DNA of 64,000 nucleotides from Burkholderiales bacterium (GCA_030683105.1 JAUXMZ010000012.1:50899-114898), one strand, 5' to 3'; shown: positions 43,553-53,248, counted from the stretch's first letter. Notes: generated by a model from the letters alone, not told the origin. Translations and numbers: made by a program.

Positions 43553-44263
43553 CTAGAGGTAACGTTCACAGGCATCCACCTTGATTGAGTCCGGGTCTGC
43601 CAGTTCGGCCACGATGCGTCCCTCTTTCAGGGCGTAGACCTTGCTCGATATGGCGCACACCAGAGGGAGGTTCTGCTCCACGATCACCAGCGCGGTGTTC
43701 TTGCTCAATTCCGTGAACACATTTCTCAGGTGTGTAACGATACTGGGAGCAAGCCCTTCAGTGGGTTCGTCGATCAGCAGCACTTTCGGACTGCCCAGCA
43801 GGGCTCGGCCTATCATCAGCATCTGGCGTTCGCCGCCGCTCAGAAAGCCGGCCTTGCGGGCCATGAGCACTTTCAGTTTCGGGAAATAGTCGGTAACCCG
43901 GTCCCAGTTGTAATCCTGGGTGGCGTAGCTGCCGAGTTCCAGGTTTTCCTGGACCGTCAGATCGGAAAACACCTTTTTGTCCTGGGGCACGTACTTGATG
44001 CCCATCTTTGCGATATCGTAGGACTTACGCCCGACCAGATTGGTCTGCCCTGAGGTGACCGATCCGGAGGTCGGTTTCAGGAATCCGGCGATACTCTTGA
44101 GCAGTGTCGACTTGCCGGCGCCGTTGCGCCCCACGCAGGCCACGATCTGATTTGGCCGCACACTCAGGGCAATGTCAAACAGGACCTTGGACTCGCCATA
44201 GGAAACGTTCAGGCCGCTGACGGTGAGCAGGTCGTCGTTATTTGCAGCGCTATGCGGAGGCAT
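43553..44263 (-). CDS. livF: ABC transporter ATP-binding protein LivF
   Basis: GRNGAGKSTLLKSIAGF, LSGGERQMLMIGRALLGSPKVLLIDEPTEGLAP. Confidence 0.93.
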   Translation of the reverse strand: MPPHSAANNDDLLTVSGLNVSYGESKVLFDIALSVRPNQIVACVGRNGAGKSTLLKSIAGFLKPTSGSVTSGQTNLVGRKSYDIAKMGIKYVPQDKKVFSDLTVQENLELGSYATQDYNWDRVTDYFPKLKVLMARKAGFLSGGERQMLMIGRALLGSPKVLLIDEPTEGLAPSIVTHLRNVFTELSKNTALVIVEQNLPLVCAISSKVYALKEGRIVAELADPDSIKVDACERYL

Positions 44264-45065
44264 GTGCGTTTTCTTCCGTTGCAGGGTCGATCTGCCAGTA
44301 GCTGCGCCGTACCTCGGGATGCCTCAGGGTTTCTTCGTATTCGCCGTCCGCGATGATCCTGCCCTCGTGCATGACGGTGAGCCTTTGCAGGAAATCTTTT
44401 ACGTGAGAAATTTTATGTTCCACGATCAGTATCGTCTGCTTGCCGATGTGCCTGCCCAGCACATCCAGAATGCTCTTGATCTCGGATTCAGCCAGTCCTG
44501 CCAGCGGTTCATCGAGCAGCAATACTTCAGGTTCGACCAGGACCGCCATGGCGATTTCCAGGCGCCGCTTTTCACCCAGACTGAGATGCTTGACCTGGCG
44601 CTCGCGCACGTCCTGCAGATCGAAGGTTTCCAGGATCGCGGTAATTTTGTCCTCGTTACGGAAACGCTTGCAGGTGTTGAACAGCAGGTTCAGCAAAGAC
44701 GATTTTCTGTGCGCCCGGAAAAAAGCGAGCACCAGGTTGTCGATCACGCTCAGGTTGTCGAAAGTGGAGGTGAGTTGGAAGGTGCGCATTACCCCCCTGG
44801 CCACCCGTTCCTGCGGCGTCATGCGGGTGACGTCTACGCCCTTGTGCAGAATGGTTCCCGCATCGGGAGGGTAATACCCGGTCAGCAGGTTGAAGAAAGT
44901 GGTTTTGCCGGCCCCGTTGGAGCCGATGATTCCTGCAACTTCATGTTCGCGCAGTGAATAATCAACGCGATCGACGGCGACCAGTGCGCCAAAGCGCTTG
45001 GTGACACCTGTTGCCTTGATGATTTCTGCGCCCAGAGTCGTATTCACAGCCAGACCTTTGCTCAT
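44250..45065 (-). CDS. livG: ABC transporter ATP-binding protein LivG
   Basis: GSNGAGKTTFFNLLTGYY, LSLGEKRRLEIAMAVLVEPEVLLLDEPLAGL. Confidence 0.93.
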   Translation of the reverse strand: MSKGLAVNTTLGAEIIKATGVTKRFGALVAVDRVDYSLREHEVAGIIGSNGAGKTTFFNLLTGYYPPDAGTILHKGVDVTRMTPQERVARGVMRTFQLTSTFDNLSVIDNLVLAFFRAHRKSSLLNLLFNTCKRFRNEDKITAILETFDLQDVRERQVKHLSLGEKRRLEIAMAVLVEPEVLLLDEPLAGLAESEIKSILDVLGRHIGKQTILIVEHKISHVKDFLQRLTVMHEGRIIADGEYEETLRHPEVRRSYWQIDPATEENAHASA

Positions 45066-45129
45066 GTTCGGCCCCGGTGAAGGGAGCAGGTATTCACCGG
45101 GGCGGAATCGGTTGCCAGTAGAAAGAGGG

Positions 45130-46368
45130 CTAGTACCCGAGCGATTTCAGTGTCGGCATCACAGACTCGCCGCCCACGGAACCCATGACCGTAAACAGAT
45201 CCCACTCGTTTTTCCGTTCACTGGCGCCTTTGCCCTTGACCAGGAAAGCGGCATGCTTGAATTCTGCCGACTGGTCCTGGCGCCACTTGGCCGGGCCTTT
45301 GACCGAGTTGAATTCGCCTTTGTTCGCCTTCAGTGCTGCGGCCACCTTTGCCGGATCATACGATTTGGCGGCCTCAAAGCCCCTGAACATCTCCATGTAC
45401 GCGATATAGGCGATTGCTGCATAGGCATCAGGCGGTTTGTTATATTTGGCGCGATACAGGTTGGTGAACTCCTGGGCGCTCTTGGCCACTTCCTTGTCGG
45501 GGAAATTGGCAAGGTCATAGTAGAAATAGTGCATCGAATAGACACTCTCCAGCGCTTCCGGGGGCAGGCCTTTCGCGACCACGTTCGTGATGAAGGCGTT
45601 GAAAATCGTCATTTCCTTGTTGAGCCCCATCTGGTGGACCTGCTTCAGGAGCGCAACGGCGTCAGCGGCGAATTGGGCGGAGATGAACACATCCGGTTTT
45701 GCCGCGCGGACTTTCTGCAGGACGGTCGTAAAATCACCGGTTCCCAGCGAAACCTCGTCATAGCCTACGATTTCAGCGCCGTATTCCTTGGCCGCAGCAT
45801 AGACGCCATCCCGGATGTCCCAGCCCCAACTATCGGCGCGGGCCAGGAAAAAGATGCGCTTCTTGCCCAGCGTTTTAACGGCTGCCTGGCCTGCCATGTA
45901 ACCCACGGTCCAGGGACTGTATGCAGCGGCAAAGGTGGAGTCAGCCAGCTTGCCTTTCTGGAACGCTTCCTTGGCCATCACGCAAATCGGGAAATAAGGC
46001 ATGGGCTCTTTGCTGACCATGGCGTTGATGGCATAGGCAAGCGGCGCCCAGGTCTGGCCGCCCACGCCTTTGACGCCTTCGGACACCATGTAGCGGTAGC
46101 GCCGCACGCCCACATCCTGCTTGGCTTCGTCATCGGCGACGATGCCTTCCACCATGGTTTTGCCGCCGGGCATATTGAGGCCGCCCCGCTTGTTGATGAC
46201 GTCCACTGCCAGCAATGCGCCTTCTTTCTGGGTTTCAGCCACCGCCGCAAAAGTACCGGTGAGCGGCAGCAGGATGCCCACCTTGATTTTGTTTTGCGCA
46301 AAGGCCGGGCCATAGCCCAGGACATTGCACAACAGGAAAACCGAAACGAGGGATAAGAGCTTTTTCAT
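45130..46368 (-). CDS. LivK-like periplasmic substrate-binding protein
   Basis: Signal peptide; IKVGILLPLTGTFAAVAETQKEGALLAVDVINKRGG. Confidence 0.92.
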   Translation of the reverse strand: MKKLLSLVSVFLLCNVLGYGPAFAQNKIKVGILLPLTGTFAAVAETQKEGALLAVDVINKRGGLNMPGGKTMVEGIVADDEAKQDVGVRRYRYMVSEGVKGVGGQTWAPLAYAINAMVSKEPMPYFPICVMAKEAFQKGKLADSTFAAAYSPWTVGYMAGQAAVKTLGKKRIFFLARADSWGWDIRDGVYAAAKEYGAEIVGYDEVSLGTGDFTTVLQKVRAAKPDVFISAQFAADAVALLKQVHQMGLNKEMTIFNAFITNVVAKGLPPEALESVYSMHYFYYDLANFPDKEVAKSAQEFTNLYRAKYNKPPDAYAAIAYIAYMEMFRGFEAAKSYDPAKVAAALKANKGEFNSVKGPAKWRQDQSAEFKHAAFLVKGKGASERKNEWDLFTVMGSVGGESVMPTLKSLGY

Positions 46369-46478
46369 GGGCTACCTCTCTTTGTTTTTTGATCGATTTT
46401 TTGCTCAGGCATAATGCCATGTCCAATTTTACAGAGTCAATGATTACCGCCGCGGGTTGCAGGTTAAATGCGGGTTCC

Positions 46479-46492
46479 TTGATCAAGGTCAA
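46479..46492. promoter_or_regulatory. FNR/Anr/Dnr-type box TTGATCAAGGTCAA upstream of livK-like gene
   Basis: TTGAT-N4-GTCAA, 9/10 match to TTGAT-N4-ATCAA, about 110 bp upstream of the start at 46368. Confidence 0.55.
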
Positions 46493-46545
46493 CAAACGAC
46501 TTCCGTCTGGCGAGCGCGGGTTTTTTGCGACCCTGGGGACGGGGT

Positions 46546-48684
46546 TCAGGTCGTGAGACGGCGGTAAATATCGGCCACTTTGAGCGGCAGGCGCGCGATG
46601 TCGTCGATCAGAGCCCAGTTGACCTGCCCGTACATGTGCGGCAGATAGTCGCGTGCTTCGCGGTCTATGGTGATGCAGAATGGTTTGATGCCGGTGCGAT
46701 GGGCCTCGATCAGCGCCTGCCGCGTGTCCTCGATGCCGTACTCGCCGCGGTAATTGTCGCTGTAGTCGTCGGGCTTGCCATCCGAAAGCGTGATCAGCAA
46801 CTTGGTGCGTGCCTCGACCTGGTTCAGCAGGGTAGTAAGATGACGGATCGCCACGCCCATTCGCGTGTAGTCCTGGGGCTGGATGCCGGCGATGCGGCTT
46901 TTTACCAGCCCGCTGTAAGGCTCGTCGAAGCGTTTGATGCGGAATATCTCGCAGCGCTTGCGGGTGGTGCCCGAGAAGCCATAGATTGCATAGCGGTCGC
47001 CCAGCACTTCCAGCGCTTCGCACAGCATCACCAGAGCTTCGCGTTCGGCATCATTGATCCAGCCCTTGGTCGAACCGCTCATGTCGACCATGAGCATTAC
47101 GGCCAGGTCGCGCTCTGTCTTGTTGCGCTTGATGTGCAGGCGTTCGGAGAGTTCCATGCCGCTTTTCATGTCGGCATAGGCGGCGATTACCGCGTCAAGA
47201 TCGATGTCGTCGCCATAAGGTTGTTTTTTAAGCAATTTGTCTTCGCCGCGCAGCAGTTCGAAGGTGCGTTTGAGCTGCGTGACCTGGGGTGCGTACTTGG
47301 CCAGCGTCGCGGCTACGAAAGCAGCGTTGCCGGGGTGCACGTCGAGTTCGCGCAGCACACACCAGTTCTTGCGGTAGTGACGGCGCCGGCAATCCCACTC
47401 GTTGTAAAAGTATGCGCCTTGCTCGTGATAGACCCCTTTCCACACATCCGCAGGATCCTGCCGGTCGCGCTGGGGTTGCCGGTAGCCGCCATCGCCTGCC
47501 GCGGCGAGATAGTCGTCGGGAATCTCTCCCAGGTCCTGCAGTATGGAGTCCATGAGCTGGCTCACATTCTCGGGCGGCGCAACCGGTTTGCCGTCGAGCA
47601 TGAGCGTGTGGCTGGCGTTGCCGTTTTCGGCCGGCTGATCCGGGGCCTGTACCGAGAAGCGCTCATCCAGTTGTGGCTGCGGCGAACTGCTACCGTATTT
47701 TTCTTCGAGTAACTGCGCCAGCGCGGACTGGAACTCGTCTTTTTCCTTCGCCATGCGCGCCTTGCGCACTGCAGCCGCCTGATCCGGCTGCAGCACGGGA
47801 AGGTAGCTGTGACGCGCGGGCGCCATGTCGGGATAGACTCGCGCGAGCAGCGCGATGCTGTCGTTGACGGTCGCGGACGCTGCGGTGAGGCTGGCGCAAC
47901 GCGGGTCGTCGGTCTCCCCGTCGCGCAGTTCCCGCATTTCTCGCGCCAGTCCCGGCAGCGCACGGGCGATGCATGCTTCCAGTCGGATGGTTTCGAGCGT
48001 GTTAAGCAGTTCGAGCGCGCGAGCCGGGTCGGCATAAGCCGAGCACGCCGCATCAAGGTCGGCATTGAATGTGCCAAAGCAACCTTGCGCCCACATCACT
48101 GTTGCCAACGCCTTGTAAACAAAGAAGTTTTTGTTTCGATCTGAGTGCAAGGCCATGCGTGATGGCAGATACAGCGTTTCGGTGTCCGTATACGCATGTA
48201 TGGCAGTGTCCAGGCTGAGCCGTCGCCCCGCCAGCCCGCAGAGGAAAAGCTGCAATATCTGGGCGACATCTTCGAACGCGACGACGGCGGCGGATTCCCG
48301 GGCGGTGCTGGCGAATTCCGCGACGTTCTTGAACAGAGCGCTGGCACGATACAGGCCGTCGCGATCGTAGGCGTCCATGGCGGTGATGATCCACGCTTCA
48401 GCGGTGGCAGGATCGAGGCGCGCCAGCGCACCGGGGGCGGCGGCGGCAAATTGATAGGCCATCTCGGCATTGGTGCGCGCGATGATGGCAACCCAGTTAA
48501 GTATGAAGTCCTGCGACTCACGCGCAAGTGGCGCTATGGCAGCGGCCAGTCCTGTCGCTGTGCGTCGCGACGAAAGTACCGGATCGAGGGTTTCATCGAG
48601 GCGCTCTTCGAGCGCATCGGCCGAGAGTCGTACTGCGGCCGTCACCGCCGGTCCGGGATCAGAAGAGGGAGGAGGCGAGTTCAT
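46546..48684 (-). CDS. cbbO: CbbO/NorD-type von Willebrand factor A domain protein
   Basis: VMLMVDMSGSTKGWINDAEREALVML (MIDAS DxSxS); adjacent to CbbQ-like ATPase. Confidence 0.88.
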   Translation of the reverse strand: MNSPPPSSDPGPAVTAAVRLSADALEERLDETLDPVLSSRRTATGLAAAIAPLARESQDFILNWVAIIARTNAEMAYQFAAAAPGALARLDPATAEAWIITAMDAYDRDGLYRASALFKNVAEFASTARESAAVVAFEDVAQILQLFLCGLAGRRLSLDTAIHAYTDTETLYLPSRMALHSDRNKNFFVYKALATVMWAQGCFGTFNADLDAACSAYADPARALELLNTLETIRLEACIARALPGLAREMRELRDGETDDPRCASLTAASATVNDSIALLARVYPDMAPARHSYLPVLQPDQAAAVRKARMAKEKDEFQSALAQLLEEKYGSSSPQPQLDERFSVQAPDQPAENGNASHTLMLDGKPVAPPENVSQLMDSILQDLGEIPDDYLAAAGDGGYRQPQRDRQDPADVWKGVYHEQGAYFYNEWDCRRRHYRKNWCVLRELDVHPGNAAFVAATLAKYAPQVTQLKRTFELLRGEDKLLKKQPYGDDIDLDAVIAAYADMKSGMELSERLHIKRNKTERDLAVMLMVDMSGSTKGWINDAEREALVMLCEALEVLGDRYAIYGFSGTTRKRCEIFRIKRFDEPYSGLVKSRIAGIQPQDYTRMGVAIRHLTTLLNQVEARTKLLITLSDGKPDDYSDNYRGEYGIEDTRQALIEAHRTGIKPFCITIDREARDYLPHMYGQVNWALIDDIARLPLKVADIYRRLTT

Positions 48685-49492
48685 TGATTGCCCGCAGCAT
48701 CTCAGGATCGTCGGAGAGTGCTTCGGCGACAGCGCCGCTGCAGGCGGCGCGCGGGGCTATGCCGCGCGCCATGAGCTTGGCTGCGTGCACCAGCAGCCGG
48801 GTTGACGCCCCTTCGTCTAGGCCGTTGCCCTTGAGGTTGCGCGTCATGTGGGCGAGTCTGATCAGCTTGTCGGCAGTGCCGGCATCGAGGCCGGTTTCGG
48901 TCATGATGATCTTCCGTTCCAGCTCCGCCTCGGGATAGCTGAACTCGATGGCGACGAAACGCTGCCGCGTGCTTTGCTTGAGTTCCTTCAGCACGCTCTG
49001 GTAGCCGGGGTTGTATGACATCGTCAGCACGAATTCCTTGGGCGCCTGCAGCAGTTCGCCGCGCTTTTCCATCGGCAGGATGCGGCGGTCGTCGGCGAGC
49101 GGATGGATGACGACGGTGGTGTCTTTGCGCGCCTCGACCACTTCATCGAGGTAGCAGATGCCGCCGCAGCGCACGGCACGAGCCAATGGGCCGTCCACCC
49201 AGACGGTCTCATTGTTGGTAATCAGGTAGCGTCCGACGAGATCGGAGGCGGTCAGGTCATCGTGGCAGGAAACGGTGATCAGCGGGCGCTTGAGCCGCCA
49301 TGCCATGTACTCCATGAAGCGCGTCTTGCCGCATCCGGTCGGGCCCTTGAGCAGCACCGGAATCTGACTGGCATACGCCGCTTCAAACAGTGCGATTTCC
49401 CCGCCGACAGGTTCGTAATAGGGCTTTTTCCTGATCAGGTGCGATTCGGGCTTGAGCACCTTGGCATGAAGCGGGGCGGTTTTCGACGTCAT
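48659..49492 (-). CDS. cbbQ: CbbQ/NirQ/NorQ-type MoxR AAA+ ATPase
   Basis: PVLLKGPTGCGKTRFMEYMAWRLKRPLITVSCHDDLTASDLVGRYL, VWVDGPLARAVRCGGICYLDEVVEARKDTTVVIHPL. Confidence 0.92.
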   Translation of the reverse strand: MTSKTAPLHAKVLKPESHLIRKKPYYEPVGGEIALFEAAYASQIPVLLKGPTGCGKTRFMEYMAWRLKRPLITVSCHDDLTASDLVGRYLITNNETVWVDGPLARAVRCGGICYLDEVVEARKDTTVVIHPLADDRRILPMEKRGELLQAPKEFVLTMSYNPGYQSVLKELKQSTRQRFVAIEFSYPEAELERKIIMTETGLDAGTADKLIRLAHMTRNLKGNGLDEGASTRLLVHAAKLMARGIAPRAACSGAVAEALSDDPEMLRAINELASSLF

Positions 49493-49515
49493 GGCAAAAT
49501 CCTGAAAAAGCATTT

Positions 49516-49578
49516 AGCCGCCGATGAATTCACTTTTATACCCGCTTGACGGGTATAAAAGTGAATTCATCGGCGGCT
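49516..49578. repeat. 63-bp perfect hairpin (29-bp arms, 5-nt loop); contains copy D of the 27-bp element
   Basis: agccgccgatgaattcacttttatacccg-cttga-cgggtataaaagtgaattcatcggcggct. Confidence 0.85.
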
Positions 49579-49603
49579 GATGTTTTGGTTTTTAAGACGG
49601 ACC

Positions 49604-50500
49604 CTAATCACCGAGCGATTCGTAGAGCTTGTCCTGGTCATTGGCAAGATCATCGGCCTTGTTGCCCGCAGACAGCGCCTGGCGTTGTTTGTAGCGCTCG
49701 ATGCGCTTTTCCGCGGCATCGGCTTTCAGCGCGATGGTGCGTTCGCCGAACAACACCTGCTTGAGCAGGTGGAAGCCGAATTGAAGCAGCTTCTGGTCGT
49801 CCTGCAGCAGTTCCTGCATGAAAGCGGGATCGAGATCGAACACTTCATTGAAACCGGCGCTGGCCACAAAATCACGGAAGCCGTCGATGTCGTAGCTCGC
49901 CAGATAAAACAGTTCGAGACTGCGTTGCGACGGTTTGCCTACGGTCGGGCCGGAGGAGCGCTTCTTGAGTATGATCTGCCGCCATTCGCGGTTGATCTCG
50001 TCGTATTCGTCCACACCCTGGTCGCGGCGGTATTCGGCCACGGTCTGCACCACCGGTTCCTGGTGGCCGAGACAGTGGTTTTCCTTGACTACGAAATAAC
50101 CGTCTTCTTCTGTGGATGCATCCTTTTTGCGCATCGACACCAGCCCCAGTGCGTAGTAGCGGCAGGCAGCGGGGCGGTCGGCATAGACACCGCAGCCCTC
50201 GGGCGTGAGGTTGATGCACGCGTTCGATGCCTCTTTGGTGCGCAGTTTAAGCCCCGGCATGTCGTGGCCGTCCATCGCGAAGTCCCTGGTGTATTCGTCG
50301 ATGAACTCGCGCGCGGTAATGCCGAAATGCTTTTTCAAGCGCAGCACGTCATAGGGCGTGAGCAGGATGTCGATGTTCTCGCAGCACTTGTTGAAGCAGG
50401 CGATGCCCTTGTGGCAGCGGAACTGGAAGGTATCGTTCAGCGCCAGCTGCACCGGAATGATGGGGCTGGGTTGTACAGCGTTGTCTGTGTCGTTGCTCAT
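49604..50500 (-). CDS. YkgJ-family cysteine cluster protein
   Basis: FQFRCHKGIACFNKCCENIDILLTPYDVLRLKKHFG... GCGVYADRPAACRYYALG. Confidence 0.9.
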   Translation of the reverse strand: MSNDTDNAVQPSPIIPVQLALNDTFQFRCHKGIACFNKCCENIDILLTPYDVLRLKKHFGITAREFIDEYTRDFAMDGHDMPGLKLRTKEASNACINLTPEGCGVYADRPAACRYYALGLVSMRKKDASTEEDGYFVVKENHCLGHQEPVVQTVAEYRRDQGVDEYDEINREWRQIILKKRSSGPTVGKPSQRSLELFYLASYDIDGFRDFVASAGFNEVFDLDPAFMQELLQDDQKLLQFGFHLLKQVLFGERTIALKADAAEKRIERYKQRQALSAGNKADDLANDQDKLYESLGD

Positions 50501-50570
50501 GAGGGGATTCCAAACGTTGAACGGCGCCGCGTTGGCGGAGCCCGTGCGAACGTCTTGCCGCTGCGGAAAC

Positions 50571-50601
50571 AAAAAGCCCGGGGAAATTATACACCCCGGG
50601 C
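50571..50601 (-). terminator. Hairpin plus U-tract downstream of aprA
   Basis: Minus strand GCCCGGGG-TGTATAATTT-CCCCGGGC-TTTTT between aprA stop and the YkgJ gene start. Confidence 0.75.
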
Positions 50602-50627
50602 CCGCCTAACTTGTTGTTGCTGCAGAA

Positions 50628-52541
50628 TTAGTCTTTGATCATCTGCACGTAAGGCACTTTCTTCAGTTCCCACTTCTTGGAGTCACGGTCATAGCGCGAA
50701 TTGACGAAGCATTTCCAGTTCTCATCGTCGATGAAGTTATAGTCCGTCCGGTAGTAGAAGCCGGGGTAGCGCGTCTCTTCGCGGAACTGGATGTGCTTCA
50801 TATGGCATTCGGCGGTAATGATGCGATGGTAGTTTTCCCATGCGCGCAGCAGCTCATGCAGATCCTTCGCGCGCATCTTGAGCGAGTCCTCCTTGAGCAT
50901 TTCAAGCTTCTTCTCGCACATTTCCAGCATCTTGGCGTTGGTCTGGTACCAGGTCGACACGCCCGCGCAGTATTCGTCCATCAGCTTCTGCAACCGGAAC
51001 TGCAGCATCTTGGGCGTGATGTAGTGCGGGTTGATGTCGATCGCCGTGGTGTAGTCCTTGTGTTCCAGGAAAGTTTTCACCGGACGATAGATTTCCTCGA
51101 CCAGCTCCGCGACGCTGCGGGCGAGTTCGGGTTTCCAGTCCTTGTTGTCGAGCGCAAACTTGACCATGGCCTTGGCGGCAATGCGGCCTTCCGCATGCGA
51201 GCCGGAGGAGAACTTGTGACCCGATGCGCCTACGCCGTCGCCGGCAGTGAACAGGCCCTTGACCGTGGTCATGCGGTTGTAACCCCACGACCATTCTTTG
51301 GGCACGCCCGGCAGGTCGGTCGGGCCTGAAACCCAGATACCGGCACAACCGGAGTGCGAGCCGAGCAGGTAGGGCTCGGTCGGCATGATTTCAGACGGCG
51401 TTTTGTCCGGCTCGATGTTCTCGCCGGCCCAGATGCCGCACTGCGAAATGGTCATGTCGAGGAAATCCTCCCACGCCTCAGCTTCGAGGTGTTTGACTTC
51501 TTTCGGCGTCATCTTCTCCGCCAGCTTGGCCATCGCCGTCGGCGTGTCCATCATGATCGGGCCGCGCCCTTCCTTCATCTCGTTCAGCATGATGTGATTG
51601 CGCAAACAGGTGCCGGGTATGCCCTGGCCGTATTTGCCGAAGCGCTTCTCGTCCTTGATCAGATGGCCGTTGATCTTGTTGTAGTCCTCACCGGCGCCGT
51701 TCATCACCTGCGCCTTGAACAACAGGAACCAGGCGCCAACCGGGCCGTAGCCGTCCTTGAAGCGCGCCGGCACGAAGCGGTTTTCCATCATTGTCATTTC
51801 GGCGCCGCTCTCGGCCGCCATCGCATAGGTCGAGCCCGCGTTCCATACCGGGTACCAGGCTCGGCCCACGCCTTCGCCGATCGAGCGCGGACGGAACACG
51901 TTGACGGCGCCGCCCGCAGCAAGCAGGCAAGCTTTGAACTTGTAGATATAGAGCTTGTGCTCGCGCACCGAAAACCCGGCGGCGCCGGCCACCCGCGTCG
52001 GATCGTTCTTGTCGTTGATCATGCGCACGATGAACACGCGCTCCTGGATGTTCTCGATGCCGAGGGCTTTTTTCGCGGCTTCGGCAACGATCCACTTGTA
52101 GGATTCGCCGTTGATCATGATCTGCCATTTGCCCGAGCGCACCGGCTTGCCGCCTTCGCGCAGGGTCTTGTCTTCGTCGCCGGGTTGTTTCCAGATCGGC
52201 AGGCCCCATTGCTCGAAGTTGTGGACGGAGTCGTCAACATGGCGGCCGACGTCGAAGACCAGGTCTTCGCGAATGATGCCCATCAGGTCGTTGCGCACGT
52301 AGCGCACGTAGTCTGAGGGATCGTTGTCGCCGACGTAGGTGTTGATCGCCGACAGGCCCTGGGCCACTGCGCCGGAGCGGTCCATCGCCGCTTTGTCGAC
52401 CAGCTTGATCTTGAGGCCGGTGCCCTCGGCCCAGCGCATGATCTCGAACGCTGCGCCGCAGCAGGCCATGCCGCCGCCGATCAGCAGAATATCCACTTCT
52501 TCCTCGACGATTTCGGGGTTTCCGAATCCGTAATCAGCCAT
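50628..52541 (-). CDS. aprA: Adenylylsulfate (APS) reductase subunit alpha
   Basis: 637 aa; EEEVDILLIGGGMACCGAAFEIMRWAEG, GLSAINTYVGDNDPSDYVRYVRNDLMGI. Confidence 0.97.
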   Translation of the reverse strand: MADYGFGNPEIVEEEVDILLIGGGMACCGAAFEIMRWAEGTGLKIKLVDKAAMDRSGAVAQGLSAINTYVGDNDPSDYVRYVRNDLMGIIREDLVFDVGRHVDDSVHNFEQWGLPIWKQPGDEDKTLREGGKPVRSGKWQIMINGESYKWIVAEAAKKALGIENIQERVFIVRMINDKNDPTRVAGAAGFSVREHKLYIYKFKACLLAAGGAVNVFRPRSIGEGVGRAWYPVWNAGSTYAMAAESGAEMTMMENRFVPARFKDGYGPVGAWFLLFKAQVMNGAGEDYNKINGHLIKDEKRFGKYGQGIPGTCLRNHIMLNEMKEGRGPIMMDTPTAMAKLAEKMTPKEVKHLEAEAWEDFLDMTISQCGIWAGENIEPDKTPSEIMPTEPYLLGSHSGCAGIWVSGPTDLPGVPKEWSWGYNRMTTVKGLFTAGDGVGASGHKFSSGSHAEGRIAAKAMVKFALDNKDWKPELARSVAELVEEIYRPVKTFLEHKDYTTAIDINPHYITPKMLQFRLQKLMDEYCAGVSTWYQTNAKMLEMCEKKLEMLKEDSLKMRAKDLHELLRAWENYHRIITAECHMKHIQFREETRYPGFYYRTDYNFIDDENWKCFVNSRYDRDSKKWELKKVPYVQMIKD

Positions 52542-52652
52542 TGTCGTTTTCCTTTATCTAGACCGTATCGCCAAACGCGTGGCGATCTGGGCCGGGTTAA
52601 ACACTATTAGTATTAAATCTGCCTTATCAAGCCAAAGCGAACCGTGGCTTGC

Positions 52653-53117
52653 TTAACTCTTGACGAACTGGCTCATGTCGGCCTTGTGCGTGACATGCGT
52701 GAACAGCGATGAGTGATCCGCGATCTCTGCCATGACGGCAGCAGGCTTGCCGCCGTACGGGTCAGCCGAGCCTTCGGCCGTGGTGCGGATCGGAAATTTG
52801 AAACGCTTGATGTTGCCGTTGCGGAATTTGATGGTCCACATGATCGAATCGGTTCCGCGCAGCGGCTGCACCGAGGCGCCCATCGGCACCACGTCCGCAT
52901 AATGGCGCACTTCGATCGCGTTTTGTGGGCAGATCTTGACACAGGAATAGCACTCCCAGCATTGCTCGGGTTCCTGGTTGAACGCTTTCATCGGGTGGCC
53001 TGTCAGCGATCCGTCCTTGTCGAGCAGCATCAGATCGTGCGGGCAAATGTACATGCAGGCCGTCTTGTCCTGGCCTTTGCAGCCATCGCATTTTTCAGTG
53101 CGCACAAAAGTGGGCAT
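52653..53117 (-). CDS. aprB: Adenylylsulfate (APS) reductase subunit beta (ferredoxin-like)
   Basis: MPTFVRTEKCDGCKGQDKTACMYICPHDLM..., CWECYSCVKICPQNAIEVR. Confidence 0.97.
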   Translation of the reverse strand: MPTFVRTEKCDGCKGQDKTACMYICPHDLMLLDKDGSLTGHPMKAFNQEPEQCWECYSCVKICPQNAIEVRHYADVVPMGASVQPLRGTDSIMWTIKFRNGNIKRFKFPIRTTAEGSADPYGGKPAAVMAEIADHSSLFTHVTHKADMSQFVKS

Positions 53118-53153
53118 TTTTACTTCTCCTTTGTCAAAAACAATTCAAATTCA

Positions 53154-53235
53154 GCCACAGAGGACACAGAGTTCACAGAGAGTGCCAAGTTCCTTCTTGC
53201 GGATTTTCCTCTGTGTCCTCTGTGATCTCTGTGGC
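53154..53235. repeat. Inverted pair of cacagag-type short-period repeats in the sat-aprB gap
   Basis: gccacagaggacacagagttcacagag (left) versus ctctgtgtcctctgtgatctctgtggc (right). Confidence 0.8.
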
Positions 53236-53248
53236 AAATGTATTTTTC

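Noticed and set aside
46546-49492. Calling the cbbQ/cbbO pair part of a Calvin-cycle operon
   Set aside because: No RuBisCO or other cbb gene is present in the window; the name reflects family resemblance only.
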